NCBI GenBank assembly: GCA_002494895.1
Contig: DADA01000067.1
Span: forward strand, 1 to 25,873
Reading direction: 5' to 3'
DNA: 25,873 nucleotides
Source: Nitrososphaera sp. UBA210
GTDB taxonomy: Archaea > Thermoproteota > Nitrososphaeria > Nitrososphaerales > Nitrososphaeraceae
This document shows, piece after piece, positions 14,846-22,108 of the stretch (the first letter of the stretch is position 1; every line of letters starts with the position of its first letter). Under the pieces are notes generated by a model. The model saw only the letters and a list, made by a program, of their open reading frames with translations, was not told the DNA's origin and ran no database searches. Position numbers and translations under genes: made by a program.

Positions 14846-16981
14846 TTGTATGGACCAGGGGCCTTTCTATACGCAATCTTTCTAATGATCTCCTGGCTAA
14901 TTCTGATCTACTCGCTCAACTTTTACTATCTTGCCTACATGTCGCGCAACAACGTGGCGTACGAACGGAAAAGACGCCGGCACACCGAGCTTCCGGCAAG
15001 CCTGCCCAGTGTGACGATTCAGCTGCCACTTTACAACGAAAAGTACGTCGTAAGACGCTTGATAGACGCAGTGTGCAACATCGACTATCCAAAGGAGAAG
15101 CTGGAGATCCAGGTGCTGGACGACTCTGACGATGACACTATCGACCTGATAAGGTCTATTGTGGAGGAATATCGGTTCAAAGGCTTTGATATCGTACACA
15201 TTCGCAGGATCGACAGGTCAGGCTACAAGGCAGGCGCGCTGAAGGCTGGACTCCGGGAAGCAAAGGGCGAATTTGTCGCGATATTTGACGCCGACTTTAT
15301 TCCGCCCGTCCACTTCCTCAAACACCTGATCAAGTATTTCAGCGATCCCAAGATAGGATTTGTGCAGTGCAAGTGGGGCCACGTAAACGAGGATTTTTCT
15401 ACGCTGACAAGCGCCGAAGCGGTGTCACTCGACCTTCATTTTCTGGTCGAGCAAAAGGCAAAGAGCTATACCCACTTTTTCATGAATTTCAATGGCACCG
15501 CCGGCGTCTGGAGAAAATCCTGCATCGAAGACGCAGGCGGCTGGCATACCAGCACTCTGGTGGAGGACATGGACCTCAGCTACCGTGCCCACATGAGAGG
15601 CTGGAAGTCGCTCTTTCTCGACGACATCGTGGTTGACGCAGAGCTCCCTGTACAGATGAACGCTGCGAAGCGGCAGCAGTTCCGCTGGGCCAAAGGATCG
15701 ATGCAGGTGGCGATGAAGCTCTTGGGCGACTTGTTTCTTCAGAGGAAGGTTCCAGTTGACACCAAGGCACAGTCCTTTATCCACATGACTCGGCACGTCG
15801 TGAATCCGCTATTCCTCACACAGTTCCTGATTTTTCCGATGCTTCTCGCAATGGACTTCAAGTTGTACACCGAGAGCTGGGCCCCTCTTCTGATACTGGG
15901 CACGTACATAGGGCTGGGGCCCGGAGGCTATCTCGCAGTCATTAACAGAACGTGGAAGCACAAGTGGAAAAAGAAGGCCTGGCAGTTCCTTTTCCTCAAC
16001 TTTTTCGCAGCAGGGATAACCGTCAACAACACCGTCGCGGTCTTTGACGCAATCTTGGGCAAAAAGAACGAGTTCCTCAGGACCCCCAAGTTTGGAATAG
16101 TTAGAAAAGGCGACAGCTGGAAGAACAAAGAATACGTCCTGCCCTTCACCAAAACGACACTTTTGGAAATATTCTTTGCAATCTATGGCCTGATCGCGGT
16201 TTTCGTTTCGGTATTTTCCGGAAATCCCATCTTTGCGCCGATGGTCGCGGTGCCAACAGTCGGATTCGTTTACGTTGCGTACCTCAGCATCGCCCACTCC
16301 GCGTTCCGAAAGAAACGAAAACTCGGGCCTAGAGAGTCAGGAGCCCTTGAACCCGCGATTACAGCATCCCGGACGGAGAGGGCGTCTGACAGTTCTGGCA
16401 GCGCAGAGATGGTAATGAATCATCATCTGTCTGCAAGAAATGCAGTCAACCAGAGAATACTCTTGACAGGTGTGATTTCGTTTCTGCTTCTTGGAGCGGT
16501 AGTGGGTTACTACGGATACTATACTACTCTGTTTCCTGCCAACCAGGCGATGGGATTCATCTTCCGGGCGCAGAGCGCCCAGACTCCCGAGCAGTTCGCC
16601 GAGTACGTAGAATTAACCAAGGCACTGCTGCCCAAAGAAGGTAACCCAGTCTGGCTCTTTCCTACCATCAGGACAGACTTTGTTCTTATCCAGTCAGCGC
16701 TTGATGACATGCTGGCCCGTGCTGAAGCGCTAGAGTCAATGGGACCCCATAGTGCTTCTTACAACATCGCCATGATTGACATGCACAGGTCAGCCGACGG
16801 CATAGAGACTAACCTCATAGAGGCAATCCCCTACATGTACATAAGCTTTGGAAACGTGGTCATCAGCGCCGTCTGGGTGGCAGTGATAATTGCCATCTTT
16901 GCGGCGATGAGGAAGGTCAATAGCATGACAAAGGCTAGACTGGAACGGCAAGCAAGAGCAGTGTCAGGTCAGATACCCTAG
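14846..16981 (+). CDS. Membrane GT2 glycosyltransferase, cellulose-synthase-like
   Basis: 711 residues. One helix at about 5-30, a cytoplasmic GT-A domain (about 53-290), then several membrane helices to about 485. Catalytic motifs of processive GT2 enzymes are all visible: LDDSDDDT at 91-98, DAD at 148-150, ED at 240-241 and Q277-x-x-R280-W281 (QQFRWAKG). It likely polymerises or transfers sugars from NDP-sugars across the membrane, for exopolysaccharide or surface glycan; product unknown. After a charged linker a further module follows: a helix at about 527-555, about 110 residues outside or inside, and a last helix near 665-690. The TTG start is forced because no ATG or GTG lies in frame nearby. 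Confidence 0.88.
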   Translation: MYGPGAFLYAIFLMISWLILIYSLNFYYLAYMSRNNVAYERKRRRHTELPASLPSVTIQLPLYNEKYVVRRLIDAVCNIDYPKEKLEIQVLDDSDDDTIDLIRSIVEEYRFKGFDIVHIRRIDRSGYKAGALKAGLREAKGEFVAIFDADFIPPVHFLKHLIKYFSDPKIGFVQCKWGHVNEDFSTLTSAEAVSLDLHFLVEQKAKSYTHFFMNFNGTAGVWRKSCIEDAGGWHTSTLVEDMDLSYRAHMRGWKSLFLDDIVVDAELPVQMNAAKRQQFRWAKGSMQVAMKLLGDLFLQRKVPVDTKAQSFIHMTRHVVNPLFLTQFLIFPMLLAMDFKLYTESWAPLLILGTYIGLGPGGYLAVINRTWKHKWKKKAWQFLFLNFFAAGITVNNTVAVFDAILGKKNEFLRTPKFGIVRKGDSWKNKEYVLPFTKTTLLEIFFAIYGLIAVFVSVFSGNPIFAPMVAVPTVGFVYVAYLSIAHSAFRKKRKLGPRESGALEPAITASRTERASDSSGSAEMVMNHHLSARNAVNQRILLTGVISFLLLGAVVGYYGYYTTLFPANQAMGFIFRAQSAQTPEQFAEYVELTKALLPKEGNPVWLFPTIRTDFVLIQSALDDMLARAEALESMGPHSASYNIAMIDMHRSADGIETNLIEAIPYMYISFGNVVISAVWVAVIIAIFAAMRKVNSMTKARLERQARAVSGQIP

Positions 16982-17079
16982 TTCTTTCATCACGAGAAGC
17001 AGACAGAGCAATCATCATCCCGTGAAAATGTCCACGGCTAGCGGTATTAACCCTTTGGGTACGGTGTGCAGGCTACAAG

Positions 17080-17095
17080 TGTAACATTGTTTACA
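17080..17095 (+). repeat. Short inverted repeat upstream of the wHTH-ATPase pair
   Basis: TGTAA and TTACA face each other across 6 nt, about 30 nt upstream of the TATA box at 17124. It is placed like an operator, but the arms are short and chance is possible. Confidence 0.25.
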
Positions 17096-17123
17096 AGATA
17101 ACAAGCAAGCCATCACGTGGGAA

Positions 17124-17132
17124 CTTAAATAA
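17124..17132 (+). promoter_or_regulatory. TATA box for the wHTH-ATPase pair
   Basis: CTTAAATAA, centred 25 nt before the ATG at 17153. This spacing identifies that ATG, not the in-frame TTG at 17138, as the start of the winged-helix gene. Confidence 0.55.
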
Positions 17133-17152
17133 CAATTTTGAAGGTCTACCTC

Positions 17153-17791
17153 ATGACGGCAGAGGAAAGACTTGTCATCAAAAAGATCCTTTCTGCGGGG
17201 TCGGGCGGAATAAAAAAGACCGATCTTCGCAAGGAATTCGGAGAAATTGATGCAGTACTGGAAGAGGTCGTGAGCAGGGGCGAGGTTTTCGTCGACAAGA
17301 GGGCAGGCGCATATTACTGCTGGCACAAGGACAGCTATATCCAGAGCCTGCTCAATTCCGACCCTAGATTCAAGCTGACCTACGACATGCTTCGGTCTCT
17401 TGACGAATCCGTAAGTACGCTTGCTAACAACATCTCTAACTTGTCACGGTTCGTCCTCGAGATGAAGAACGACCAGCAGTCATCTCTGTTCCAGCAACAG
17501 CTGGCGAGTGGATCCGAAATGGCATCGACAAAACGATCATCGATCAGCCTTTCCGACTTCAAAAGGGAATTCGATCTTGCTCTTGCCAATTCCGCTTCCT
17601 CGATAGGATGGGTAGAGCTGGCAAAACTGAGAAATGAATTATGTGCAAAGTGCAGCCTTTCCACCGAAGAGTTCTACCGCCTTGTTCAAGACCTAACAGG
17701 TCAGAATCAGGACAGGTATGAACTGTCCACTGGTGGCGGCGAAGGCGTAATGGTCAGGGGTCTCTTGCATGGATTCGTGAGGTGCATCTAG
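17153..17791 (+). CDS. Winged-helix protein coupled to an AAA+-type ATPase
   Basis: 212 residues from the ATG at 17153. Residues about 1-75 look like a winged helix (EERLVIKKILSAG, GGIKKTDLRKEF, wing GEVFVDKRAGAYYCW). A helical, probably coiled-coil segment follows (about 80-115). The C-terminal part looks like a second winged helix (GWVELAKLRNELC, LSTEEFYRLVQDL, wing with GGGEGVMVRGLLHGFVR). The overall pattern suggests a DNA-binding or adaptor subunit. Its last 10 nt overlap the GTG start of the ATPase gene, so the two products are made together and probably act together. No specific family recognised; function not known. Confidence 0.8.
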   Translation: MTAEERLVIKKILSAGSGGIKKTDLRKEFGEIDAVLEEVVSRGEVFVDKRAGAYYCWHKDSYIQSLLNSDPRFKLTYDMLRSLDESVSTLANNISNLSRFVLEMKNDQQSSLFQQQLASGSEMASTKRSSISLSDFKREFDLALANSASSIGWVELAKLRNELCAKCSLSTEEFYRLVQDLTGQNQDRYELSTGGGEGVMVRGLLHGFVRCI

Positions 17792-19431
17792 AAGTGTACC
17801 CATACAAGCTGGACCGCAATCCCTATCCAAGCAGTCCCACTCCCACTCTTATTGATGCCAAGATTCTCGGCGGCAAGAGGCACAAAGATGCCAGGGCAGC
17901 CCTCTTGGCGTGCATCGGCGACCTCTCTTCAAAGGTTGGTGCAGGGAACGCGACTGACAAGGACTTTAGGCTTGTGACGGTAATTCAGGACGTAGGTTCT
18001 GGCAAGACGCATCTTGCGCTTCACACCAAAGGGCTGAAGGAAGTAACGGATGCAGCGGTCATTTCGTTTGTTGACATGTCGCAGGTTTCGCCGCGCAACA
18101 TGCACAGCCTCTACAGTGCAATGCTCGCAGGCTTTACGGACGACTATGTTTCTTCGCTGAGGGAAGCGATCGTAATGTATCTCGCGGACAAAGGCGACAG
18201 GGACGGCGGATTTGCAAAAAAGATATTCAACTTTGGCTTTATGGATTCCATCAGCGGCAGAACGGTGCGGGACAAGGCCGAGCAGCTACTTCGAAATGAG
18301 TTTACTCCGAACTATTCCGCGATCAATGAGACCCTAAAATGCGACCTATCCCCGGTCGAAACTACCATCGCAAAACTGGTCATCGAAGGCAGGTTCCGTG
18401 CCGATGCACAAAGCGTTGCGTCCCTTGAAGACATCATTGCCAGCCTGGCAGCGCTTGCCAATCTGAACCTGAGATTCATGAAAAGGCTCACTCTATTTCA
18501 GCTTGATGAATTCGACTCTGACAAGGACTCGGTTGATTTCGTAAAGGCAGTAATTAACGCGCACCTGCCAGCGGCTGCGCTGATGCTCATATTCACGCCT
18601 TCGTCATACGATGAAATACGCCGGTCAAATGTTTCAGTTTTTGACAGGCTCGAAAAGGCGAACTTCAAGATAGACCTTGCAGGATCCAACACTCTGGAGG
18701 AGGTAATTGACATTTCTCTGGAATACATAAGATACCATGACGCGTGCAAGTGCTTCACAGAGCAGGAAGAACGCGACCTGGCGGCAAAGATAAAGGTAAT
18801 CTACGACGAATTTTCAGACTTTCGCAATGTGCGCTCGATGCTAAACATAATGTACCATGCAACGGAAAACGCAACAAAGAGAAACGTCCAATCGATAGAC
18901 GAGCAGGCAATAGACGAAACTATTAGAAATGTCTACCCCGGCCTCAGAATAAGGGGCAGCGTAATGGATGTGCCAATTTCAGACTTTATCAAGATACGGA
19001 GGAACTGCAGCGACATCCAGTCCCTAGAGTCTGGAGTCAGGGGAGCAGTCAGGGATCTCGTAAACTATGCACACGAGGTTGGAGTGGTCGCCAGGCCTCA
19101 GGCCGCTGAAGGAAAAGGAACCGGCATCGACGTGGTGTTCAGCGACCCGTACGGCACCAAAGTTGCCGTCGCGGTTGTGATAAACAAGGATCATGCAAAA
19201 AGCTTTGAACAGATTGCGAACACGCTAAAGTCGACAGGATTTGTCGACAAGCTTGTGATCCTTACAAATGCCAATACTAGCGGCGGGACCAACGGTAGCA
19301 TGGTCATAAACATCGACAGATGCAAGATTATAGACCTTCTTTACTTTAGTGACAAGTACAAGAACAACGATATCATGCAAGACGACTCTCAGCGAGCATT
19401 GATGCTTGCCAAATCCATAAGGCTCTGCTAG
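17782..19431 (+). CDS. AAA+/ORC-like P-loop ATPase with degenerate nuclease-like tail
   Basis: 549 residues, GTG start overlapping the upstream gene. The N-terminus has LDRNPYPSSPTPTLIDAKIL, then GGKRHKDA. Walker A is VGSGKTHLAL (K75, T76; the first Gly of the motif is Q69). Walker B is LTLFQLDEFDS (D242, E243), a sensor-1-like LIFTPSS follows, and an FDRL arginine lies at 289. A helical lid-like region (about 300-385) precedes an alpha/beta C-terminal domain (about 395-525) with GIDVVFSD and KVAVAVVINKD spaced like a PD-(D/E)xK core but lacking its acidic and Lys residues. Cytoplasmic. It could serve chromosome maintenance, transcription control or defence; the sequence does not decide. Confidence 0.82.
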   Translation: MHLEVYPYKLDRNPYPSSPTPTLIDAKILGGKRHKDARAALLACIGDLSSKVGAGNATDKDFRLVTVIQDVGSGKTHLALHTKGLKEVTDAAVISFVDMSQVSPRNMHSLYSAMLAGFTDDYVSSLREAIVMYLADKGDRDGGFAKKIFNFGFMDSISGRTVRDKAEQLLRNEFTPNYSAINETLKCDLSPVETTIAKLVIEGRFRADAQSVASLEDIIASLAALANLNLRFMKRLTLFQLDEFDSDKDSVDFVKAVINAHLPAAALMLIFTPSSYDEIRRSNVSVFDRLEKANFKIDLAGSNTLEEVIDISLEYIRYHDACKCFTEQEERDLAAKIKVIYDEFSDFRNVRSMLNIMYHATENATKRNVQSIDEQAIDETIRNVYPGLRIRGSVMDVPISDFIKIRRNCSDIQSLESGVRGAVRDLVNYAHEVGVVARPQAAEGKGTGIDVVFSDPYGTKVAVAVVINKDHAKSFEQIANTLKSTGFVDKLVILTNANTSGGTNGSMVINIDRCKIIDLLYFSDKYKNNDIMQDDSQRALMLAKSIRLC

Positions 19432-19503
19432 CAGAATATGCTGATATGTTGGCAACTACATTAGATCGTTCCATTTCCACATTCTCGTGATGCAATACAT
19501 TCA

Positions 19504-19549
19504 TTGCACTTGAGAGCAATTTGAAATTATTTTTGTTCTCAATGTGCAA
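19504..19549 (+). repeat. 16-bp inverted repeat (hairpin) after the ATPase gene
   Basis: Arms 19504-19519 and 19533-19549 pair over 16 positions (15 Watson-Crick, one G-T) with a single bulged T at 19543, around a 13-nt AT-rich loop. It lies about 70 nt after the ATPase stop. No U-tract follows as in a bacterial terminator. It could be an RNA processing site, a small-RNA hairpin or an operator. Confidence 0.6.
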
Positions 19550-19572
19550 AGCTGTAATCAATTGAGCTTTGC
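19546..19572 (+). repeat. 8-bp inverted repeat overlapping the larger hairpin
   Basis: GCAAAGCT at 19546-19553 pairs perfectly with AGCTTTGC at 19565-19572 around 11 nt. It shares 19546-19549 with the 3' arm of the larger hairpin, so both cannot form fully at once. The rest of the 19432-19631 gap shows no convincing gene. Confidence 0.45.
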
Positions 19573-19631
19573 TCTGGATAAATTGACAAGCAAAGTTCTT
19601 CTAGAGGAGAGAGCCTCCCTATAACAGCAAT

Positions 19632-20561
19632 TTGAAGAGCTCGTTATCCTACTATGGTCATAGTCCCATTGTATTGAGACAGATACTGGAAGAAAAATCT
19701 CAGCGTCTGATGTCGACTGAAGGATCGAGCTTTCTGGCGGGACTCGAAGAAGTGACAGGATTGTTAAGCAGGCTTGACCCCGAAGCCTCCCCGATCCTGC
19801 AGGCGGTTGATGCCAAAGGACAGGACTTCGGAACATATTACTTTGCGGCCTACTCAGATACTTCGGATATCGATAGCTCCCTTGCAGTTTACAGGAACAT
19901 CAAGAACCTGATCAGAGTGGTCTTGCTCATGGACCGGTACTATGAAGTTGGCAATCAGAAATACAGGAGGCTGGGTGAGGCTCTGCTATCAAGACTCCGA
20001 AAAGAGAACGATCCCTACCTCAAAAATACTCTGACCTATTCACTTCGCCAGTTCTGGCCATTCTGGAAATTCGAGCAATTCACAAAGACCTTGATGATCG
20101 AGGGACACACGTTTGAAATCAATGATTTGAGGCGCTTCAACCTCTTTAAATCCTCCGATGCAGCGCTGATATATGCGCCTCTGCTTGAAAGCATGCTTCC
20201 GAATTGTAACCACAATGTCTCTTTGGTTATTCACTACAATCAGGCGCTTCAGGATATCGACGACGATCTGGACGATGTGCAGGAGGACTTGCGAGATCAA
20301 ATGCCGAACATCTTTATCCTTGCAGCTTTAGACAGAGGAGACTCGCATGATTATTCAGAGTTCCACCGACACAGGTTGAATGGTTCAGCCAAATTGATTC
20401 TTGGGAGCTCTGCTGGCCCCGTCCTGAGTCTTGTAGATGAATATGCGGCCATGGTAGAAGGTATCTCGGTTCCAGAGCAATTCTACTTCCTAAAGTACCT
20501 TTCACGGCACTACGCGAGGACGATAAGAAAAAAACTCGCCGCTGGCAGAACCAATCTTTAG
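19632..20561 (+). CDS. All-helical protein with isoprenoid-synthase-like Asp-rich motif
   Basis: 309 residues, predicted almost entirely helical and soluble. Residues 201-230 read HYNQALQDIDDDLDDVQEDL followed by RDQMPNIFIL, closely like the second Asp-rich helix of class I isoprenoid/prenyl synthases (Q-x-x-DD-x-x-D, then a Pro-Asn turn and hydrophobic helix). An Asp-containing segment at 76-81 could be the first metal site but is not a clean DDxxD. I infer a distant class I isoprenoid-synthase-fold protein; substrate and activity are unknown. The start is a TTG (19632); a TATA-like GATAAATT at about 19577-19584 would give a leader near 25 nt. The next gene follows after 25 nt. Confidence 0.65.
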   Translation: MKSSLSYYGHSPIVLRQILEEKSQRLMSTEGSSFLAGLEEVTGLLSRLDPEASPILQAVDAKGQDFGTYYFAAYSDTSDIDSSLAVYRNIKNLIRVVLLMDRYYEVGNQKYRRLGEALLSRLRKENDPYLKNTLTYSLRQFWPFWKFEQFTKTLMIEGHTFEINDLRRFNLFKSSDAALIYAPLLESMLPNCNHNVSLVIHYNQALQDIDDDLDDVQEDLRDQMPNIFILAALDRGDSHDYSEFHRHRLNGSAKLILGSSAGPVLSLVDEYAAMVEGISVPEQFYFLKYLSRHYARTIRKKLAAGRTNL

Positions 20562-20586
20562 CACTTCCAAATCGCGGTTAGGATGA

Positions 20587-21081
20587 ATGCACAGCTCTTT
20601 TAGGCAGTACTTCAAGTTTCTTCTTGCTCACCGGTCGACCTATGTCCGGTTCAATAGACAGCTGCTGATAGGCGAACTGGCAGGCTTTGGAGCTGGAGTT
20701 GCGGTAGCCGAAGCGGTCGCGTCAATGACCGCGGATGAATTCACGATCTCGGCTTATTCCTCAGGGGCAGACTACATGGGCTCCATACTCGGGTTTCTGG
20801 CAGTCTTTTATCATGACAACCGATCTTTATATCACGACGATAGCCGCAGTGTGAGGACCAAAAAAATACTGAAAGACGCATTGAAGCTTTGGCCTTCAGT
20901 GCTCGCAGCGGACATTGCCTTCATCCTGGTCAGGCCGTACTTTCATTACGTCTCACTTACGCTCGGCATCGAAGCTGGGGTCGCAGCGACCATAGCTCAT
21001 TTTCTTGCGTTCGGGGTGTTCAATGCCGTGGCTATACTCTCGAGAAGCATGATAGACTATGTGCGCAGCACCAAGCACTGA
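20587..21081 (+). CDS. Four-helix membrane protein of unknown function
   Basis: 164 residues with about four membrane helices (about 27-48, 56-76, 97-118 and 127-150). The short N-terminal part is basic. Conserved-looking features are a DYMGSILGFLAVFYHD stretch and a basic loop (SVRTKKILKDALK). No family recognised. It starts with ATG 25 nt after the Asp-rich helical protein and is probably in its transcript, which would place that protein's product or substrate near the membrane. This pairing is an inference from spacing only. Confidence 0.7.
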   Translation: MHSSFRQYFKFLLAHRSTYVRFNRQLLIGELAGFGAGVAVAEAVASMTADEFTISAYSSGADYMGSILGFLAVFYHDNRSLYHDDSRSVRTKKILKDALKLWPSVLAADIAFILVRPYFHYVSLTLGIEAGVAATIAHFLAFGVFNAVAILSRSMIDYVRSTKH

Positions 21082-21126
21082 AACTGAATCAATTCAAAGA
21101 ATTTCAAACCGTACTGGTGCTAGGGC

Positions 21127-21453
21127 TCAATGTAGAGTTTCAAGGTCAGCTGAATTACCAGTTGCGCCGGGCATTTGTGACTGAGCTCTTAATCTTGCAG
21201 TCTCTTCTCTTAGTCTGCGAATAAGGAGCTCGCCGCCACGACCAAATAGATCTACGAATGCCGCCGACACTTTCTTTTCGTCTAGTTCCGGCTGATTGTC
21301 AAATGTTATCCCACATTCGATCTGAAGAAAACGGAAAACGTTCTGCTTTTGTTCCACGTCACCTAAAAGGTCCAGCGTATTGCTCACAGCCTTGAGAAGC
21401 AGGTTCGAGTCTTGTGAGGCAGTGCGGTTTTGCCTGTTGCGAGGGTTAGCCAT
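21127..21453 (-). CDS. Small helical protein A of the signalling cluster
   Basis: 108 residues with a polar N-terminus (RNRQNRTASQDSN), a core LLLKAVSNTLDLLGDVEQKQ, a central ELDEKKVSAAFVDLFGRGGELLIRRL helix pair, and a disordered tail. The core resembles protein B at 23371-23712: hydrophobic helix ending in LG, a middle helix, then an (L/F)G-x-G turn and an amphipathic helix. It lacks any known catalytic motif, so a signalling adaptor or output domain is inferred. It diverges from the response regulator across about 100 bases, so they may be co-regulated. Confidence 0.65.
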   Translation of the reverse strand: MANPRNRQNRTASQDSNLLLKAVSNTLDLLGDVEQKQNVFRFLQIECGITFDNQPELDEKKVSAAFVDLFGRGGELLIRRLREETARLRAQSQMPGATGNSADLETLH

Positions 21454-21500
21454 AACACGAGGTCGATAAATTTACGGTTCCATTTTGAGCAAAAATGTAC

Positions 21501-21522
21501 GTATGTTATCGATATGACATAC
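21501..21522 (+). repeat. Inverted repeat (operator candidate) upstream of the response regulator
   Basis: GTATGT at 21501-21506 and ACATAC at 21517-21522 are perfect arms around 10 nt containing an internal ATCGAT palindrome. It ends 2 nt before the TATA box at 21525, the usual place for an archaeal activator or repressor site. Confidence 0.5.
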
Positions 21523-21524
21523 CG

Positions 21525-21533
21525 AATTTTATC
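21525..21533 (+). promoter_or_regulatory. TATA box for the response regulator
   Basis: AATTTTATC, centred 32 nt before the ATG at 21561. It shows that the in-frame ATG at 21495 lies upstream of the promoter and is not the start. Confidence 0.55.
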
Positions 21534-21560
21534 AGGTTTACTCGATCATTACAGCTCCAT

Positions 21561-22097
21561 ATGAAAATACTGGTCGCAGAAGATGAGGCTAACATAGCGA
21601 CGCAATACAGGACGGTACTAGAACAAAATAAACACCAAGTTCTTGTTACTTATGATGGCGAGCAGTGCCTGCAAGCATACTACGACGAGCTGGACAAGTT
21701 CGCCCAGGAAAAGGCGTCAGGCAAGACGCGAAAGAAAGCCCCATTTGATGCGGTAGTCCTTGATTATAGAATGCCAAAGAAGGACGGCATGGAGGTAGCA
21801 AGGGAGATCCTTGCAATGGAGCCCAAGCAAAGGGTCTTGTTCGCATCAGCATATGTCGTTGATACACTTGTCGAATCGGTAAAGAACCTGCAGCAGGTAG
21901 TTGAATTATTGCAAAAGCCATTCGACCTTTACGAGTTTGTCGATCTCTTGGAAGACAAGCATATCTGGGCAGGGCTGGAAAAACTGAATGTCAAGGTAAA
22001 AGAAGTCAAAGACCTGAACCCCTCCCACAATGAGATAAGAGATCTTCTAGAAGGGTTGAGAAAGCTCCAGAAAGGAAGAGCCTGGGCATCCGTCTAA
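21561..22097 (+). CDS. Stand-alone response regulator (receiver domain)
   Basis: 178 residues from the ATG at 21561 (MKILVAEDEANIA). Receiver signature: acidic pair E7/D8, phosphoacceptor D68 in VVLDYRMPKKDG, S96 and K119 in LLQKPFD. A charged insertion of about 15 residues (DELDKFAQEKASGKTRKKA, 45-60) precedes the phosphorylated strand. The last 50 residues are helical without a recognisable DNA-binding domain, so it probably acts by protein contacts. Its gene ends 11 bases from the tail of the histidine kinase gene, which is likely its partner. Confidence 0.92.
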   Translation: MKILVAEDEANIATQYRTVLEQNKHQVLVTYDGEQCLQAYYDELDKFAQEKASGKTRKKAPFDAVVLDYRMPKKDGMEVAREILAMEPKQRVLFASAYVVDTLVESVKNLQQVVELLQKPFDLYEFVDLLEDKHIWAGLEKLNVKVKEVKDLNPSHNEIRDLLEGLRKLQKGRAWASV

Positions 22098-22108
22098 GGC
22101 CTTACTAT

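Noticed and set aside
19432..19631. Replication origin next to an ORC-like ATPase
   Set aside because: The gap is AT-rich with hairpins, but no repeated origin-recognition boxes are visible and the ATPase is not a clear Orc1/Cdc6.
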